The position numbers were made by a program, and so were the translations under genes. 64,000 bases of DNA, taken from Bacillota bacterium. Its GTDB lineage: Bacteria; Bacillota; Clostridia; Acetivibrionales; DTU013. The notes below the pieces were generated by a model, which saw only the letters and a list, made by a program, of their open reading frames with translations, did no database searches and was not told the DNA's origin. The stretch lies in NCBI GenBank assembly GCA_023439545.1, contig JAEXNT010000072.1, forward strand, positions 9,654 through 73,653. The letters run 5' to 3'. Below are positions 25,517-34,532 of this stretch, piece by piece. The stretch's first letter is position 1. Each line of letters begins with the position of its first letter.

Positions 25517-26896
25517 ATGAACAGAAAACCCAATATTGTATATGTATTCTCTGATCAGCAACGATATTCGGCACTGGGGTGTAATGGAAACAAGGTGGTA
25601 AGAACTCCCAATATAGACCGGATAGCTCAGGAAGGTATGGCTTTTGATAATGCATTTTCAGCATGTCCCATATGTTCACCATATAGGGCACAGATTCTTA
25701 CCGGCCTTTACGCCCATCAGAATGGCGTTGTATGTAATGAGTATAAAATGCGCACCGATATAACAACTTTACCACTTGAGCTTAAAAAGGCTGGATACAG
25801 GTCAGCCTACATAGGAAAGTGGCATTTGGGCTATGGGCCGTATACTGAGGATAAAAGATACGGATTTGACTATATGGCAGCTAATAATTGTAACCATGAC
25901 TATTATGACTGTCAGTATTATATCAATGAGGAAGGGCCGATCACAAAAGAAGGATGGGAAGGAACTGAGACTACAAACTATGCGATCCAATTTTTAAAGA
26001 GCCATTGTAAGGCATATCCAGACACACCGTTTATGATGATGATGAGTTGGACACCGCCGCACTGGCCATATAACAGATATCCGCAGGAATTCAATACTTA
26101 TTTACCCGATGAAGTTGATTTATCTCCTAATGTTCCAGAGCAAATGGCTGATTTCGCATGTAAAGAGATAGCCCAATATTATGGAAGCTGTACTGCTCTT
26201 GACGCTGAATTTGGGAGGCTTATGGACGCTCTGGAAAAGTTGGGAATAGTTGATAATACGATTGTCTGTTTTACCTCCGATCATGGAGACCATCTTAGCA
26301 GCCATGGTTATGGGAAACCGTCTGATTATTGGATGCATCATACAATGCGCGGTTCTAAGGCTACACCGTACGAAGAATCGATACATGTTCCGTTCCTCAT
26401 TAAATGGCCTGGGAAAATTAAACCTGGACAGAGAAACAATGTACTTTTTAACAGTGTTGATGTAATGCCTACTTTATTATCGTTATGCGGCCTAACCATT
26501 CCCGGCGAGATTTTCGGGAAGGATTTATCCGGAGCTGCTCTTGGTGGAAAATGTGAGACACCTGATTCAGTATATCTGCAGATATTGGGTCCAGGTTGGC
26601 CACACAGGGGTAAGTGGCTTGGATACTGGAGAGGGGTACGTACCGATAGATGGGTATATGCACGGTGGTGGAAAGACGAGGTTGAGCCAAAGCTGTTTGA
26701 CAGACTCAATGATCCATATGAAATGGATAACCTTTATGGCAAACCAGAATATGCGCAAATTCAGGAAATGATGGAAAAGCGTCTTGAACAATGGATGGAA
26801 TATACAAATGATCCTTTTGACACTGGTGAACGTGATCCTAAAACCGGAATGCTTCTTCTTGGACAAAAGTTCTCAGATGACAAATGGAATAAATAG
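25517..26896 (+). CDS. Sulfatase (type I, Cys-type), second copy
   Basis: The 459-residue enzyme has NIVYVFSDQQRYSALGCNG (6-24), the active-site signature CPICSPYRAQILTG (50-63; C53 the formylglycine precursor), GKWHLGYG (about 101-108) and TSDHGDHLSSHG (about 254-265). No signal peptide is seen. Sequence differs strongly from the sulfatase at 21794, so the two probably act on different positions of the same sulfated glycan. ATG 25517 follows AAAGGATGAAG. About 140 bases without a convincing gene separate it from the ribokinase gene. Confidence 0.93.
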   Translation: MNRKPNIVYVFSDQQRYSALGCNGNKVVRTPNIDRIAQEGMAFDNAFSACPICSPYRAQILTGLYAHQNGVVCNEYKMRTDITTLPLELKKAGYRSAYIGKWHLGYGPYTEDKRYGFDYMAANNCNHDYYDCQYYINEEGPITKEGWEGTETTNYAIQFLKSHCKAYPDTPFMMMMSWTPPHWPYNRYPQEFNTYLPDEVDLSPNVPEQMADFACKEIAQYYGSCTALDAEFGRLMDALEKLGIVDNTIVCFTSDHGDHLSSHGYGKPSDYWMHHTMRGSKATPYEESIHVPFLIKWPGKIKPGQRNNVLFNSVDVMPTLLSLCGLTIPGEIFGKDLSGAALGGKCETPDSVYLQILGPGWPHRGKWLGYWRGVRTDRWVYARWWKDEVEPKLFDRLNDPYEMDNLYGKPEYAQIQEMMEKRLEQWMEYTNDPFDTGERDPKTGMLLLGQKFSDDKWNK

Positions 26897-27034
26897 GGTA
26901 AGGCAGAATATGCCCGAAGTAACTATAAGCGATATCCACCGTTGGAGGGACGCATGGAGAAAGTCAAAAGGGTATGGATTCGTCTGGGGAAATGAATAGA
27001 AAATAGCAATAAAAGGAAGAGGCAGGTGTAGTTA

Positions 27035-27976
27035 GTGAAAAAACTCAAAATTTTAGTTGTAGGAAGCCTGAATATGGACTTGCTGGTAAATGTTTCTGAA
27101 ATGCCGAAGATTGGTGAAACGGTTTTGGGGAAAAGCTTTAAAACAGTACCTGGAGGGAAAGGAGCCAATCAGGCGTTTGCAGCCTCGAAGCTGGGTGGCG
27201 AGGTGCATATGCTTGGGAATGTTGGTGTTGATGAATACGGAAAAATTCTTATTGAAAGTCTGAAAAGCGTTGGTGTAAACACAGATAGTATAGAAAGAAA
27301 AAAATATATACATACTGGACTTGCTTTTATTGTTGTTGAGAAAAACGGGGACAACAATATTATCGTGGTCCCTGGTGCTAATAGCACATGCTCACAGGAG
27401 TATATCAGTAAACATAAAGACATTATTGAAATGTGTGATATTGTTTTGCTTCAATTAGAAATACCCATAGATACAGTGTCATATACGGTTGAAATTGCAA
27501 GGCAAATGAATAAGATTATTGTTTTGAATCCTGCTCCTGCGCCGCATGATCTTCCGGATAATATACTTAAAAAAATCGATATAATAACACCAAATGAAAC
27601 TGAGCTGCAAAAACTCACGGGTATGGCAACGGACTCAATTAGTGATATTAAAAAAGCGGCTAATATACTAATATCTAAAGGTGTTAAAACGGTTATTGTT
27701 ACCTGGGGGAATAAAGGCGCCGTAGTGGTTACAAATAATAATTGCTCTATTTATAATGTAGAAGATGTCAAGGTGCTTGACACTACAGCTGCCGGTGACT
27801 CTTTTACTGCAGCAGTAGCAGTGGCCATGTCAGAAGGTAAAACTCTCGAAGAAGCAATTAATTTTGCGAATAGAGTTGCAACTGTAGTAGTTACACGGGA
27901 AGGCGCTCAAACGTCCATTCCTTCTAAAGCTGAAGTAGAACAGTTTTATATTGATAACAACTTTGCAAAGAGCTAG
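27035..27976 (+). CDS. rbsK: Ribokinase (PfkB family)
   Basis: The 313-residue kinase has the PfkB signatures GGKGANQAFAASKLGG (40-55) and DTTAAGDSFTAAVA (about 250-263, with the catalytic Asp). N-terminal VVGSLNMDL and the NxxE motif (PNETEL, about 186-191) fit ribokinase, phosphorylating D-ribose or a related pentose. GTG 27035 is the likely start. Its stop at 27974-27976 is followed at once by the interior of a dehydrogenase gene, showing a recombination junction. A tail from another ribokinase gene survives at 29887-30042, so duplicated ribose genes probably recombined here. Confidence 0.9.
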   Translation: MKKLKILVVGSLNMDLLVNVSEMPKIGETVLGKSFKTVPGGKGANQAFAASKLGGEVHMLGNVGVDEYGKILIESLKSVGVNTDSIERKKYIHTGLAFIVVEKNGDNNIIVVPGANSTCSQEYISKHKDIIEMCDIVLLQLEIPIDTVSYTVEIARQMNKIIVLNPAPAPHDLPDNILKKIDIITPNETELQKLTGMATDSISDIKKAANILISKGVKTVIVTWGNKGAVVVTNNNCSIYNVEDVKVLDTTAAGDSFTAAVAVAMSEGKTLEEAINFANRVATVVVTREGAQTSIPSKAEVEQFYIDNNFAKS

Positions 27977-29623
27977 AGGCGCGGAAAATGCAAATACTGC
28001 ATGGAAGGTATTTATGGATGGTGTGAAAATAAGCGGGCATACGGCTGGCACATGAATGGCACGATGAGCGAATATTTGATTGCGGAAGAAGTAAACTGCT
28101 GTCCACTGCCGGAACAGCTTCCCTTTGAGGATGCTGCGTTTATGGCTTGCTCCGCCGGGACAGCTTACTCTGCACTCAAGAAGTTGAGCAATACAGTATT
28201 TAACGGGTATTTGGCAATCGTAGGCCTTGGCCCAATTGGAATTGTAGCTTCTTTAATTGCAATGGCAAAAAGATGGCAGATCATTTCGTTTGACCTAAGC
28301 AAAGATCGAGTGGAATTTGCAAAGCAACTTGGAATTAATGCATTTTGCAGCGAGAACGATATGCCGATTGCTAAACAGGTTAAAAGCAGAATGCAGGGTA
28401 AATGCCCGATGCTTGTGTTGGATACAAGCGGTCACCCGGAAGGCCTTGTCAATGCAATCGCGATTTGTGAAAACGGCGCCCATGTTGTTACTATCGGCAA
28501 GGGCAGACGTACTTATCAAATGAGCAGCGATTTTAACATCAGCGAGCTTGTGGTTAAGCAGATTAACCTTCAGGGCTCGTGGGTGTTCACGCTGCCGGAG
28601 TATTACGAACTGCTTGAGTTCATGCTCGATAACAAGCTCTCGCTGGTGATGGATGCCGGTCTTTCTTTTATTGATACAAATGCAAATGCGGACAACTGGT
28701 TTTTGCAGATTGAAGCGTTTGATCCTCATGAACCCTTTTTCGCTCCTGAAGAATTTAGGAAGCTGTATCCTGATAATTACATCGGACCTCATTTTGATTG
28801 GCCTGATTATACGTCTGTAACTGAAACGCAAGAGCAAATCGACCATGTTCGTAATGAATATTGTGCGCTTTTGACGATGTGCGACCACACGCTTGGACGG
28901 CTGATAGACAAGCTGGATGAGCTTAACCTCTGGATGGACACAATGCTCATTGTCAATACGGATCACGGTTTTTTGCTGAGCGAGCATGACTATTGGGCAA
29001 AATGTATGATGCCGTTTTATAATGAGATATCGCATATCCCTATGTTTATATGGGATCCACGCTTAAAAATTTCTAACGAACGCCGCAGCAGTTTAATCCA
29101 GACTATTGATCTTGCACCTACAATTTTAAATTACTTTAATGTCCCTATTCCGAAGGATATGACGGGTAAGGTGCTTGACAATGTGATATTGAAGGATAAT
29201 GCTGTCAGAGATGCTGCAATCTTTGGTATCCATGGCGGGCACGTGAATTGCACTGACGGCCACTATGTATACATGCGTGCGCCTGTGTCAGCGGATAATC
29301 AGCCGCTGTACAACTATACGCTGATGCCGACGCACATGCGAAACAGATTCAGTGTGCGGGATCTTCATGATATGGAGCTTGCAGAGCCGTTTTCCTTTAC
29401 CAAGGGGTGCAAAATTCTTAAAATCGCATCCAAGGGAATACCAGAGCTGGATTTTTCGTCATACAAGTTTGGAACGCTGCTATATGATACATTTAATGAT
29501 CCTTACCAGCTAAACCCTATTAAAAACAGTGAAATTGAAAGTAAGATGATTCAAAAAATGTGTGCTGTCATGGAAGAAAATGATTGTCCGACCGAACAAT
29601 ATGAACGTCTTGGATTGAAATAA
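27977..29623 (+). pseudogene. Chimeric remnant: headless zinc alcohol dehydrogenase fused in frame to headless sulfatase
   Basis: Directly after the ribokinase stop the frame reads CKYCMEGIYGWCEN, the structural-zinc loop in the middle of a medium-chain dehydrogenase, then the Rossmann site IVGLGPIGIVAS (about 73-84 from ATG 28001). Near 28667 it switches in frame to the C-terminal half of a sulfatase (FLQIEAFDPHEPFF, then NTDHGFLLSEH and IPMFIWDPRL). The dehydrogenase lacks its catalytic-zinc domain, and the sulfatase lacks the CxPxR active site. ATG 28001 has no ribosome site. Two deletions in a former ADH-to-sulfatase gene string explain it; activity is very unlikely. Confidence 0.8.
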
Positions 29624-29673
29624 AAGCAAGAGAGCCACCGGTTAATTTGATTGGCAATGGAATGGAGCTAGTT

Positions 29674-29893
29674 ATGAAAAATTCATTATTACTTAACAGT
29701 GAGATTTTGTCTACAATTTCTCGCATGGGACATACAGACGGACTTACAATCAGTGATTGTGGCCTGCCTATACACGATAACGTAAAATGTATCGACCTTG
29801 CGATAAAAAAATTTACCAGGCTTTTTTGACGTGCTAAATGCGGTACTCAGTGAACTGCCTGCTGAACGAATTGTAATTGCATCCGAGCTGTAG
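29674..29893 (+). pseudogene. rbsD: rbsD remnant (D-ribose pyranase), frameshifted
   Basis: ATG 29674 with GGAG upstream begins LLNSEILSTISRMGHTDGLT and GLPIHDNVKCIDLAI, the N-terminus of RbsD with its conserved MGHTD. The frame ends at TGA 29827; in another frame the sequence continues as DVLNAVLSELPAERIVIASE, matching the next RbsD segment. The gene then stops abruptly at a ribokinase tail. RbsD interconverts ribose anomers. Confidence 0.75.
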
Positions 29894-30042
29894 CATCAAT
29901 CGTTGTAACCAGAAAAGGGGCTCAATCCTCGATGCCGTCAATAGAGGAAGTAAATAGATTCATTGTGAATGTAGTATCGGGAAGAGGAGAAAAGATTGGT
30001 GAAAGAATTATAGATGAATTTGGAGGGGTAGAATCAATATGA
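29887..30042 (+). pseudogene. rbsK 3' remnant
   Basis: In frame from 29887 the sequence reads VASIVVTRKGAQSSMPSIEE, clearly related to the C-terminus of the intact ribokinase at 27035 (VATVVVTREGAQTSIPS), and ends at TGA 30040-30042, overlapping the next start. Only about 50 codons remain and no start exists. Confidence 0.75.
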
Positions 30043-31112
30043 GTATTCCAAAGACTATGAAAGCGCTGGTTGCCTACGGAAACGGAGATTATCGATATGA
30101 ACTGGAATATCCGACTCCAATGTGCGGACCGGACGACATTATTATCAAAACCGAGGGTTGTGGTATTTGCGCAGGAGATCTGAAATGCATGCATGGCGCT
30201 GCACGCTTTTGGGGTGACGGTAACCAGCCGTCTTGGGTCAAACCACCGTTTATTCCGGGACATGAATTTTTGGGTATTATTGTTGAAATAGGTGAAAATG
30301 TAAGGGGCTATAAACCGGGAGATCGTATTACCGCCGATCAAATCGTCCCATGCGGTAAATGCATGTTCTGCAAATCTGGGCGGTATTGGATGTGCCAGCC
30401 TCACGCTACCTTCGGCTTCCAAAAGGAAAACAACGGAGGCATGGCTGAATATGTTCGCTACCCGAAAACTTCTGTCTTGCATAGAGTCCCCCAAAGCCTG
30501 CCGCTGGAAAAAGCCCTCCTGATTGAGCCTTACGCATGCTCGAAGCATTGTGTTGATCGAGCACAGATAAGTAACGAGGATGTAGTGGTGATTTCAGGAG
30601 CAGGTACGCTTGGCTTGGGGATGACTACTTATGCACATATGAAAAATCCAGCCAGGCTCATTGTTTTAGATATGATGGATTCACGTCTGGAAAAAGCAAA
30701 AGAATTCGGTGCAGATATAATAATAAATCCCGGCAAATCAAATTCAGTAAAAGAGATACTTGATATGACCGGGGATTATGGCTGTGATATTTATATAGAA
30801 GCTACGGGTCATCCGTCCAGTGTTAACCAGGGATTGCAAATGATCCGGAAGCTTGGGCGTTTTGTGGAGTTTTCAGTGTTTGGTTCTGACACCACTGTGG
30901 ATTGGTCGATCATAGGTGATGGCAAGGAACTTGATGTGCTTGGCGCACACCTTTCTCCTTACTGCTTCCCGTTTGTAATAGAGCATATTGCTGACGGAAC
31001 ACTTAAAACAGATGGAATAATACAAAAATCCTTTAAGCTCGAAGAATGGGAGAAGGCTTTTGAATATGCTACAGGAAAATATGGAGATTTTAAGGTTGTA
31101 TTTACCTTTTAA
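30039..31112 (+). CDS. Zinc-dependent medium-chain dehydrogenase, erythritol/L-threitol dehydrogenase-like
   Basis: The 357-residue enzyme is a complete MDR protein: catalytic zinc ligands in GCGICAGDLKC (about 40-50) and PGHEFLG (about 73-79), structural zinc loop CGKCMFCKSGRYWMC (about 107-121), and Rossmann site SGAGTLGLG (about 189-197). The opening MSIPKTMKALV and KCMHGAARFWGD closely recall erythritol/L-threitol dehydrogenases, so a polyol substrate is likely. ATG 30039 follows GGAGGGG and overlaps the stop of the rbsK remnant. It is the only intact gene among the remnants at 28-31.4 kb. Confidence 0.85.
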   Translation: MSIPKTMKALVAYGNGDYRYELEYPTPMCGPDDIIIKTEGCGICAGDLKCMHGAARFWGDGNQPSWVKPPFIPGHEFLGIIVEIGENVRGYKPGDRITADQIVPCGKCMFCKSGRYWMCQPHATFGFQKENNGGMAEYVRYPKTSVLHRVPQSLPLEKALLIEPYACSKHCVDRAQISNEDVVVISGAGTLGLGMTTYAHMKNPARLIVLDMMDSRLEKAKEFGADIIINPGKSNSVKEILDMTGDYGCDIYIEATGHPSSVNQGLQMIRKLGRFVEFSVFGSDTTVDWSIIGDGKELDVLGAHLSPYCFPFVIEHIADGTLKTDGIIQKSFKLEEWEKAFEYATGKYGDFKVVFTF

Positions 31113-31200
31113 AACAGAGAAAGCACTGGGTCAGATTACTTAACGGGTATTGATACCACCGGGTTAGTATACGGGAGTTCGAGAAACCCACTCCTAATAT

Positions 31201-31348
31201 AATAAGACTAACCAAATCGGAAGTATCTACAATGAAGTATACCATAGAAGGCAAGTAATATTCGGAAAGTATAAAGCGGAAATAGGAAAAATATTAAGAG
31301 AGATATGTACAAGGAATGGAGTAGAGATTATAGAAGCAAATGCATGCC
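31201..31348 (+). pseudogene. IS200/IS605-type TnpA remnant
   Basis: An open stretch without start reads YHRRQVIFGKYKAEIGKIL, then REICTRNGVEIIEANACP. This is the segment of an HUH (Y1) transposase just before its PDHIHM motif. The HUH motif itself is cut off: the sequence changes at 31348 to a binding-protein tail in another frame. Transposition is impossible from this copy. Confidence 0.65.
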
Positions 31349-31435
31349 CACGGCGGCTATTTTGCCGGGAAGAAATCCGCAGAGGATGCGGCAAAGGCAA
31401 TGCAAAACAAAATGAACCTCTATTTGAACGAATAA
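31349..31435 (+). pseudogene. 3' remnant of an ABC sugar-binding protein gene
   Basis: The frame HGGYFAGKKSAEDAAKAMQN, then KMNLYLNE and TAA (31433-31435), matches the usual C-terminal helix of family 1 sugar-binding lipoproteins. Only 28 codons survive. It differs from the tail of the intact protein at 18343, so it comes from another transporter. Confidence 0.6.
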
Positions 31436-31531
31436 AACTGCATTACAATAATTTTATTTGACATATAATTGGCGAAAATATAAAATTATATAAATATATT
31501 TTATATATGGTCAAAATGTAAAATTGTAGGT

Positions 31532-32182
31532 ATGAGAATGAAGTTTGAATTCATCAAATTATTTTCAATAGATAGAAAAAGCCGTGCAGCCTCATTTACG
31601 GCATCCTTCATCCTGCTTGCCACAGCGGCTGTCAATGCTGTCAGCATGTCGAGAAGCGGCGTATCGGTCATTTACAAAGCGGCCGGGTTTGCGTTTCAGC
31701 TGTCACTTGCCATCATACTGATTTATTCGGTCATGCTGGCAGCAATCCTGCATGACCGTATGGGCAGACCCGGCTTTGTTCTGATAACGGGAACAGGCTT
31801 GAAAACGGCCGTTTTTCTGATAGCGCTGCTTGGCGTTGTCAATGCGGCTCTGGCTATATATGCGATAGCTTCGGGTTTTACCTTTCCCGGCTGCTTGCGG
31901 AGTTTCAGCCATGTGATCATCTCACCGGTGCCGTTGTTTTTTTTGGAAGGTTTTGCATATTCCGATCAGGATTACCTGTTCATAGGCATGAGAAAACTGT
32001 CCGTATCGCTGAAAGAGATTGCGAAAGTCGATATTGCGCGCAGAAAGCTTGGAATGGGCTATATCATAAGCTTGATGGACTGCAGGGGCAAAAAGGTGAA
32101 AATTACCGCCAATGAACTGCTGAAAGACAAGTTTATCGAGTTTATCGGGAAGTACGACGCCGGGATCACGATTTACGAGTGA
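31532..32182 (+). CDS. Hypothetical membrane protein
   Basis: The 216-residue protein has about four hydrophobic segments (roughly 20-42, 46-76, 87-110, 114-136) followed by a soluble domain of about 75 residues (YLFIGMRKLSVSLKEIAKVDI, then GMGYIISLMDCRGKKVKIT) that looks like a small beta-barrel of the bacterial PH/YdbT type. I do not recognise the family. ATG 31532 has only a weak upstream site (TAGGT). A very AT-rich promoter region precedes it. It is followed by minus-strand genes, so it is a single-gene unit. Confidence 0.6.
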   Translation: MRMKFEFIKLFSIDRKSRAASFTASFILLATAAVNAVSMSRSGVSVIYKAAGFAFQLSLAIILIYSVMLAAILHDRMGRPGFVLITGTGLKTAVFLIALLGVVNAALAIYAIASGFTFPGCLRSFSHVIISPVPLFFLEGFAYSDQDYLFIGMRKLSVSLKEIAKVDIARRKLGMGYIISLMDCRGKKVKITANELLKDKFIEFIGKYDAGITIYE

Positions 32183-32187
32183 GCTGT

Positions 32188-32445
32188 TCATATATCCAGG
32201 TATGTTTTTATTGCGCTTTTTACCTTATCCCTCACTTCGTCTGAATCGATCCTTCCGCGAATCTCACCCAGCCGTTCTTTGAGACAGCCAGGATCTGGTG
32301 CGCCATTGCTATGGAATCCTTTGCCAAACCTGTTTCTTCAGCTTTCAACAAAGCTTCGACAGGATATATCCTTCTTCCCGGTTTTACCGATGTCATCGAC
32401 AGGATAGTGACTATTGGCAGGGCTTCATTGGCCTCTTCGCCGTAT
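32188..32445 (-). pseudogene. MazF/PemK-like toxin remnant, truncated and frameshifted
   Basis: On the minus strand an open frame reads AGVIYGEEANEALPIVTILS, then MTSVKPGRRIYPVEALL and GLAKDSIAMAHQILAVSK. After a one-base shift it continues as KERLGEIRGRIDSDEVRDKV and SAIKTYLDI stop. This is the MazF fold from the second strand on (TSV, the GLxxDS-x-hxxQI core, RLG). The first 30-40 residues, including the usual GDI(Y/W) start, are absent, and its 5' side abuts the stop of the gene at 32460. No antitoxin gene is adjacent. Confidence 0.6.
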
Positions 32446-32459
32446 ATTACTCCTGCTTT

Positions 32460-34142
32460 TTATTCACCGCTTTCCTGCCATTCCTTCGGCTCCTGCCACT
32501 CCTCCCATTCCTTCAGCTTTTCGGGATCGAGAGATGTCCCCGGTTTTTTCGGTATTTTTTGGCCCATCTGCTGCAAAGCCGCGTCCCTGTCCTCGGGCAT
32601 GACATGTTCCTCCGGTTCCTTCCGGTTTTCAACTGCAGGTTTAGCGTCATCTCCGGTGGCGAAGCCAACTGTCTCCTTATCGTGCGCCGCCTGCCCGCGG
32701 CTTGTCGTCTCATCGCTTGCAGCCGGTTTTTTAAGCTGCCTGAGTTTATTTTCGAGCATATTCATCCTGACGGAATATTTCCCGAGTTCCTTTGTCAATT
32801 CAAAATATGCGTTTGTAAGCCGCGCCATTTCCTTTTTGTTTTCGGACCAGCCCATACGTACTTCTTCCACACTGTTCTGAAGCTGTTTGAAGGTATCGAG
32901 GATGATCTTCCTGACGTCTCCTCCAGACGGTGCGGGACTGCCTGCCTCACGATATTCAGATGAGTATTCCTGGACAGGGTACGAAGGAGTGTCCCCAAAA
33001 AGATCACCAAACTGATCGATGCTTACAAAGGCGAGCTTCAGGCCATTTACAACGGTACCCGGATAAATCTCGGGAGACATCGACGATACATATCTTCCGG
33101 CTTCCCCGGAGGAGGCCGGACTGCTGCCGTTCTGACCGCCGGATGATGCGTCCCGGACGCCCGGCGTTCCGTACAATGCGCTTGTACTGGACTGTATCCG
33201 GTCCGACGCCGGCTTCAGGTATTTGTAATTTATACACTGTAGATTGCGTCCATACTGGTTGGAGTACCTTGACGGCTTGCTCCAGCCTTCGCCCGCTAAT
33301 GAGCCTTCGCTGTAGTAGATCACATCCTCGCGCACCCAGAATATGATCAGCCTGTTCTCAGTTTGCAATATTGAAGCCTTTTCGAACGAATGCACAGAGG
33401 AATGGACGACGATCTCGGGCGACCAGAGGTTTTTGTCGGGATCCTTCCGCTGGTATACCATTTCGAAAAGTTTGGGCGTGCGTCGCTGATAACATAAATG
33501 GATTATGCCGTTGCTGTCGATCAGGGCGTGGGGATATTCGCAATTCCCCTGGTATTTTGTGATCGGCATGAAATCACTCCAGTGCTTCTGCGCGGTATTG
33601 AACTTCTTGAAGCCCAACTGCAGGTATTTGCCGTCGTAAGACTGATAGAACGAGTATATGTTTTCATTGCTGTCATATATGATCGAGCAGGGAACGCTGC
33701 TCCCCGAAACGTAATCCACGACCTTGGGCGTGCCCAGCCTGTTGTTTGCCAGCACCTGATATGCCAGCATGAATGAGTTGTCATGCTGCAGAACGTAAAA
33801 AAGATACACCTGGTTTTTAAAAGGTACTATACACAACTGCTTATCGTATGCAGCGGGGATCTTGCTGTTCAGTACAGGGACAGATTTCAGGCTTTGGCCG
33901 TCCAGCCTGGAATAAATAATATTCCCGCCGCTATCCTGGAACAGGATGTGGAAGGACTCATTCTGGTCTATCTCGGCATAAAAGCTCTGGTATACATTTT
34001 TATGCAACACGGCTGCGTTGCTCCATACCCCTCTTGTCGTCAATGAATTGAAACACAGGTTCTGCCTCTGGTCGCAGAATATGCTCCTGACTTCTCCTGT
34101 CGGATGCCTGAACACGAACTGCCTGTTCTGCAAATTGAACAT
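32460..34142 (-). CDS. Hypothetical protein: beta-propeller-like N-terminus with coiled-coil C-terminus
   Basis: This 560-residue protein has no signal peptide. Residues 1-310 contain repeated blade-like motifs (FHILFQDSGGNIIYSRLDG; IYSFYQSYDGKYLQLGFKKF; IIHLCYQRR; LIIFWVREDVIYYSEGS), as in sialidase-type propellers. Residues 320-345 are Ser/Gly-rich, about 415-480 are predicted coiled coil (FKQLQNSVEEVRMGW, MNMLENKLRQLKK), and the tail is charged with a WEEWQEPKEWQE repeat. I know no family name; similar proteins are seen in spore-forming Clostridia. ATG 34142 has only a weak site upstream. It may bind a surface or spore component. Confidence 0.65.
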   Translation of the reverse strand: MFNLQNRQFVFRHPTGEVRSIFCDQRQNLCFNSLTTRGVWSNAAVLHKNVYQSFYAEIDQNESFHILFQDSGGNIIYSRLDGQSLKSVPVLNSKIPAAYDKQLCIVPFKNQVYLFYVLQHDNSFMLAYQVLANNRLGTPKVVDYVSGSSVPCSIIYDSNENIYSFYQSYDGKYLQLGFKKFNTAQKHWSDFMPITKYQGNCEYPHALIDSNGIIHLCYQRRTPKLFEMVYQRKDPDKNLWSPEIVVHSSVHSFEKASILQTENRLIIFWVREDVIYYSEGSLAGEGWSKPSRYSNQYGRNLQCINYKYLKPASDRIQSSTSALYGTPGVRDASSGGQNGSSPASSGEAGRYVSSMSPEIYPGTVVNGLKLAFVSIDQFGDLFGDTPSYPVQEYSSEYREAGSPAPSGGDVRKIILDTFKQLQNSVEEVRMGWSENKKEMARLTNAYFELTKELGKYSVRMNMLENKLRQLKKPAASDETTSRGQAAHDKETVGFATGDDAKPAVENRKEPEEHVMPEDRDAALQQMGQKIPKKPGTSLDPEKLKEWEEWQEPKEWQESGE

Positions 34143-34256
34143 TTGACTCCACTCACACTTCCATAGAACTATTCTTATTTATATATATGACGATATCGAT
34201 TTGATTTATGGCAGCATATGTTCCGGATTTATAAAGTTTTACTAAGGATCGGCTGG

Positions 34257-34434
34257 AATATTACTTCCGGTTTTTTAATGGATTTCTGCTTCGCAGAAAT
34301 GCTACATTAATGAAACATTTCGCTTTAGCGAAATCTATTGGGGAATGGAGCGGGCTGGTCGCAAGCTTCGCTTGCTGCTCGCCCATGCAGCCCGGTTAGT
34401 GTAATTCCCCGGAAAAATTATCGGAAGTTATATT
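34257..34434. repeat. Multi-hairpin intergenic element bounded by an inverted repeat
   Basis: The ends AATATTACTTCCG and CGGAAGTTATATT form a terminal inverted repeat. Inside are three further palindromes: ATTTCTGCTTCGCAGAAAT, ATTTCGCTTTAGCGAAAT, and a GC-rich cruciform in which GGGGAAT/ATTCCCC encloses GCGGGCTGG...CAGCCCGG and GCAAGC/GCTTGC. No coding frame is present. It fills much of the 390-base gap between divergent genes. Confidence 0.65.
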
Positions 34435-34532
34435 TCAACGATTCCTTAATATCACAAAAAAGCGGATGTAACATATTATGAAAATGAGAGGGAAATCAAA
34501 TAATATAGCTTTAAATGAAGGGGGATTTAGAT

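Noticed and set aside
26910..26999. Small 29-codon frame between the second sulfatase and ribokinase
   Set aside because: No ribosome site, no recognisable similarity, too short to support.
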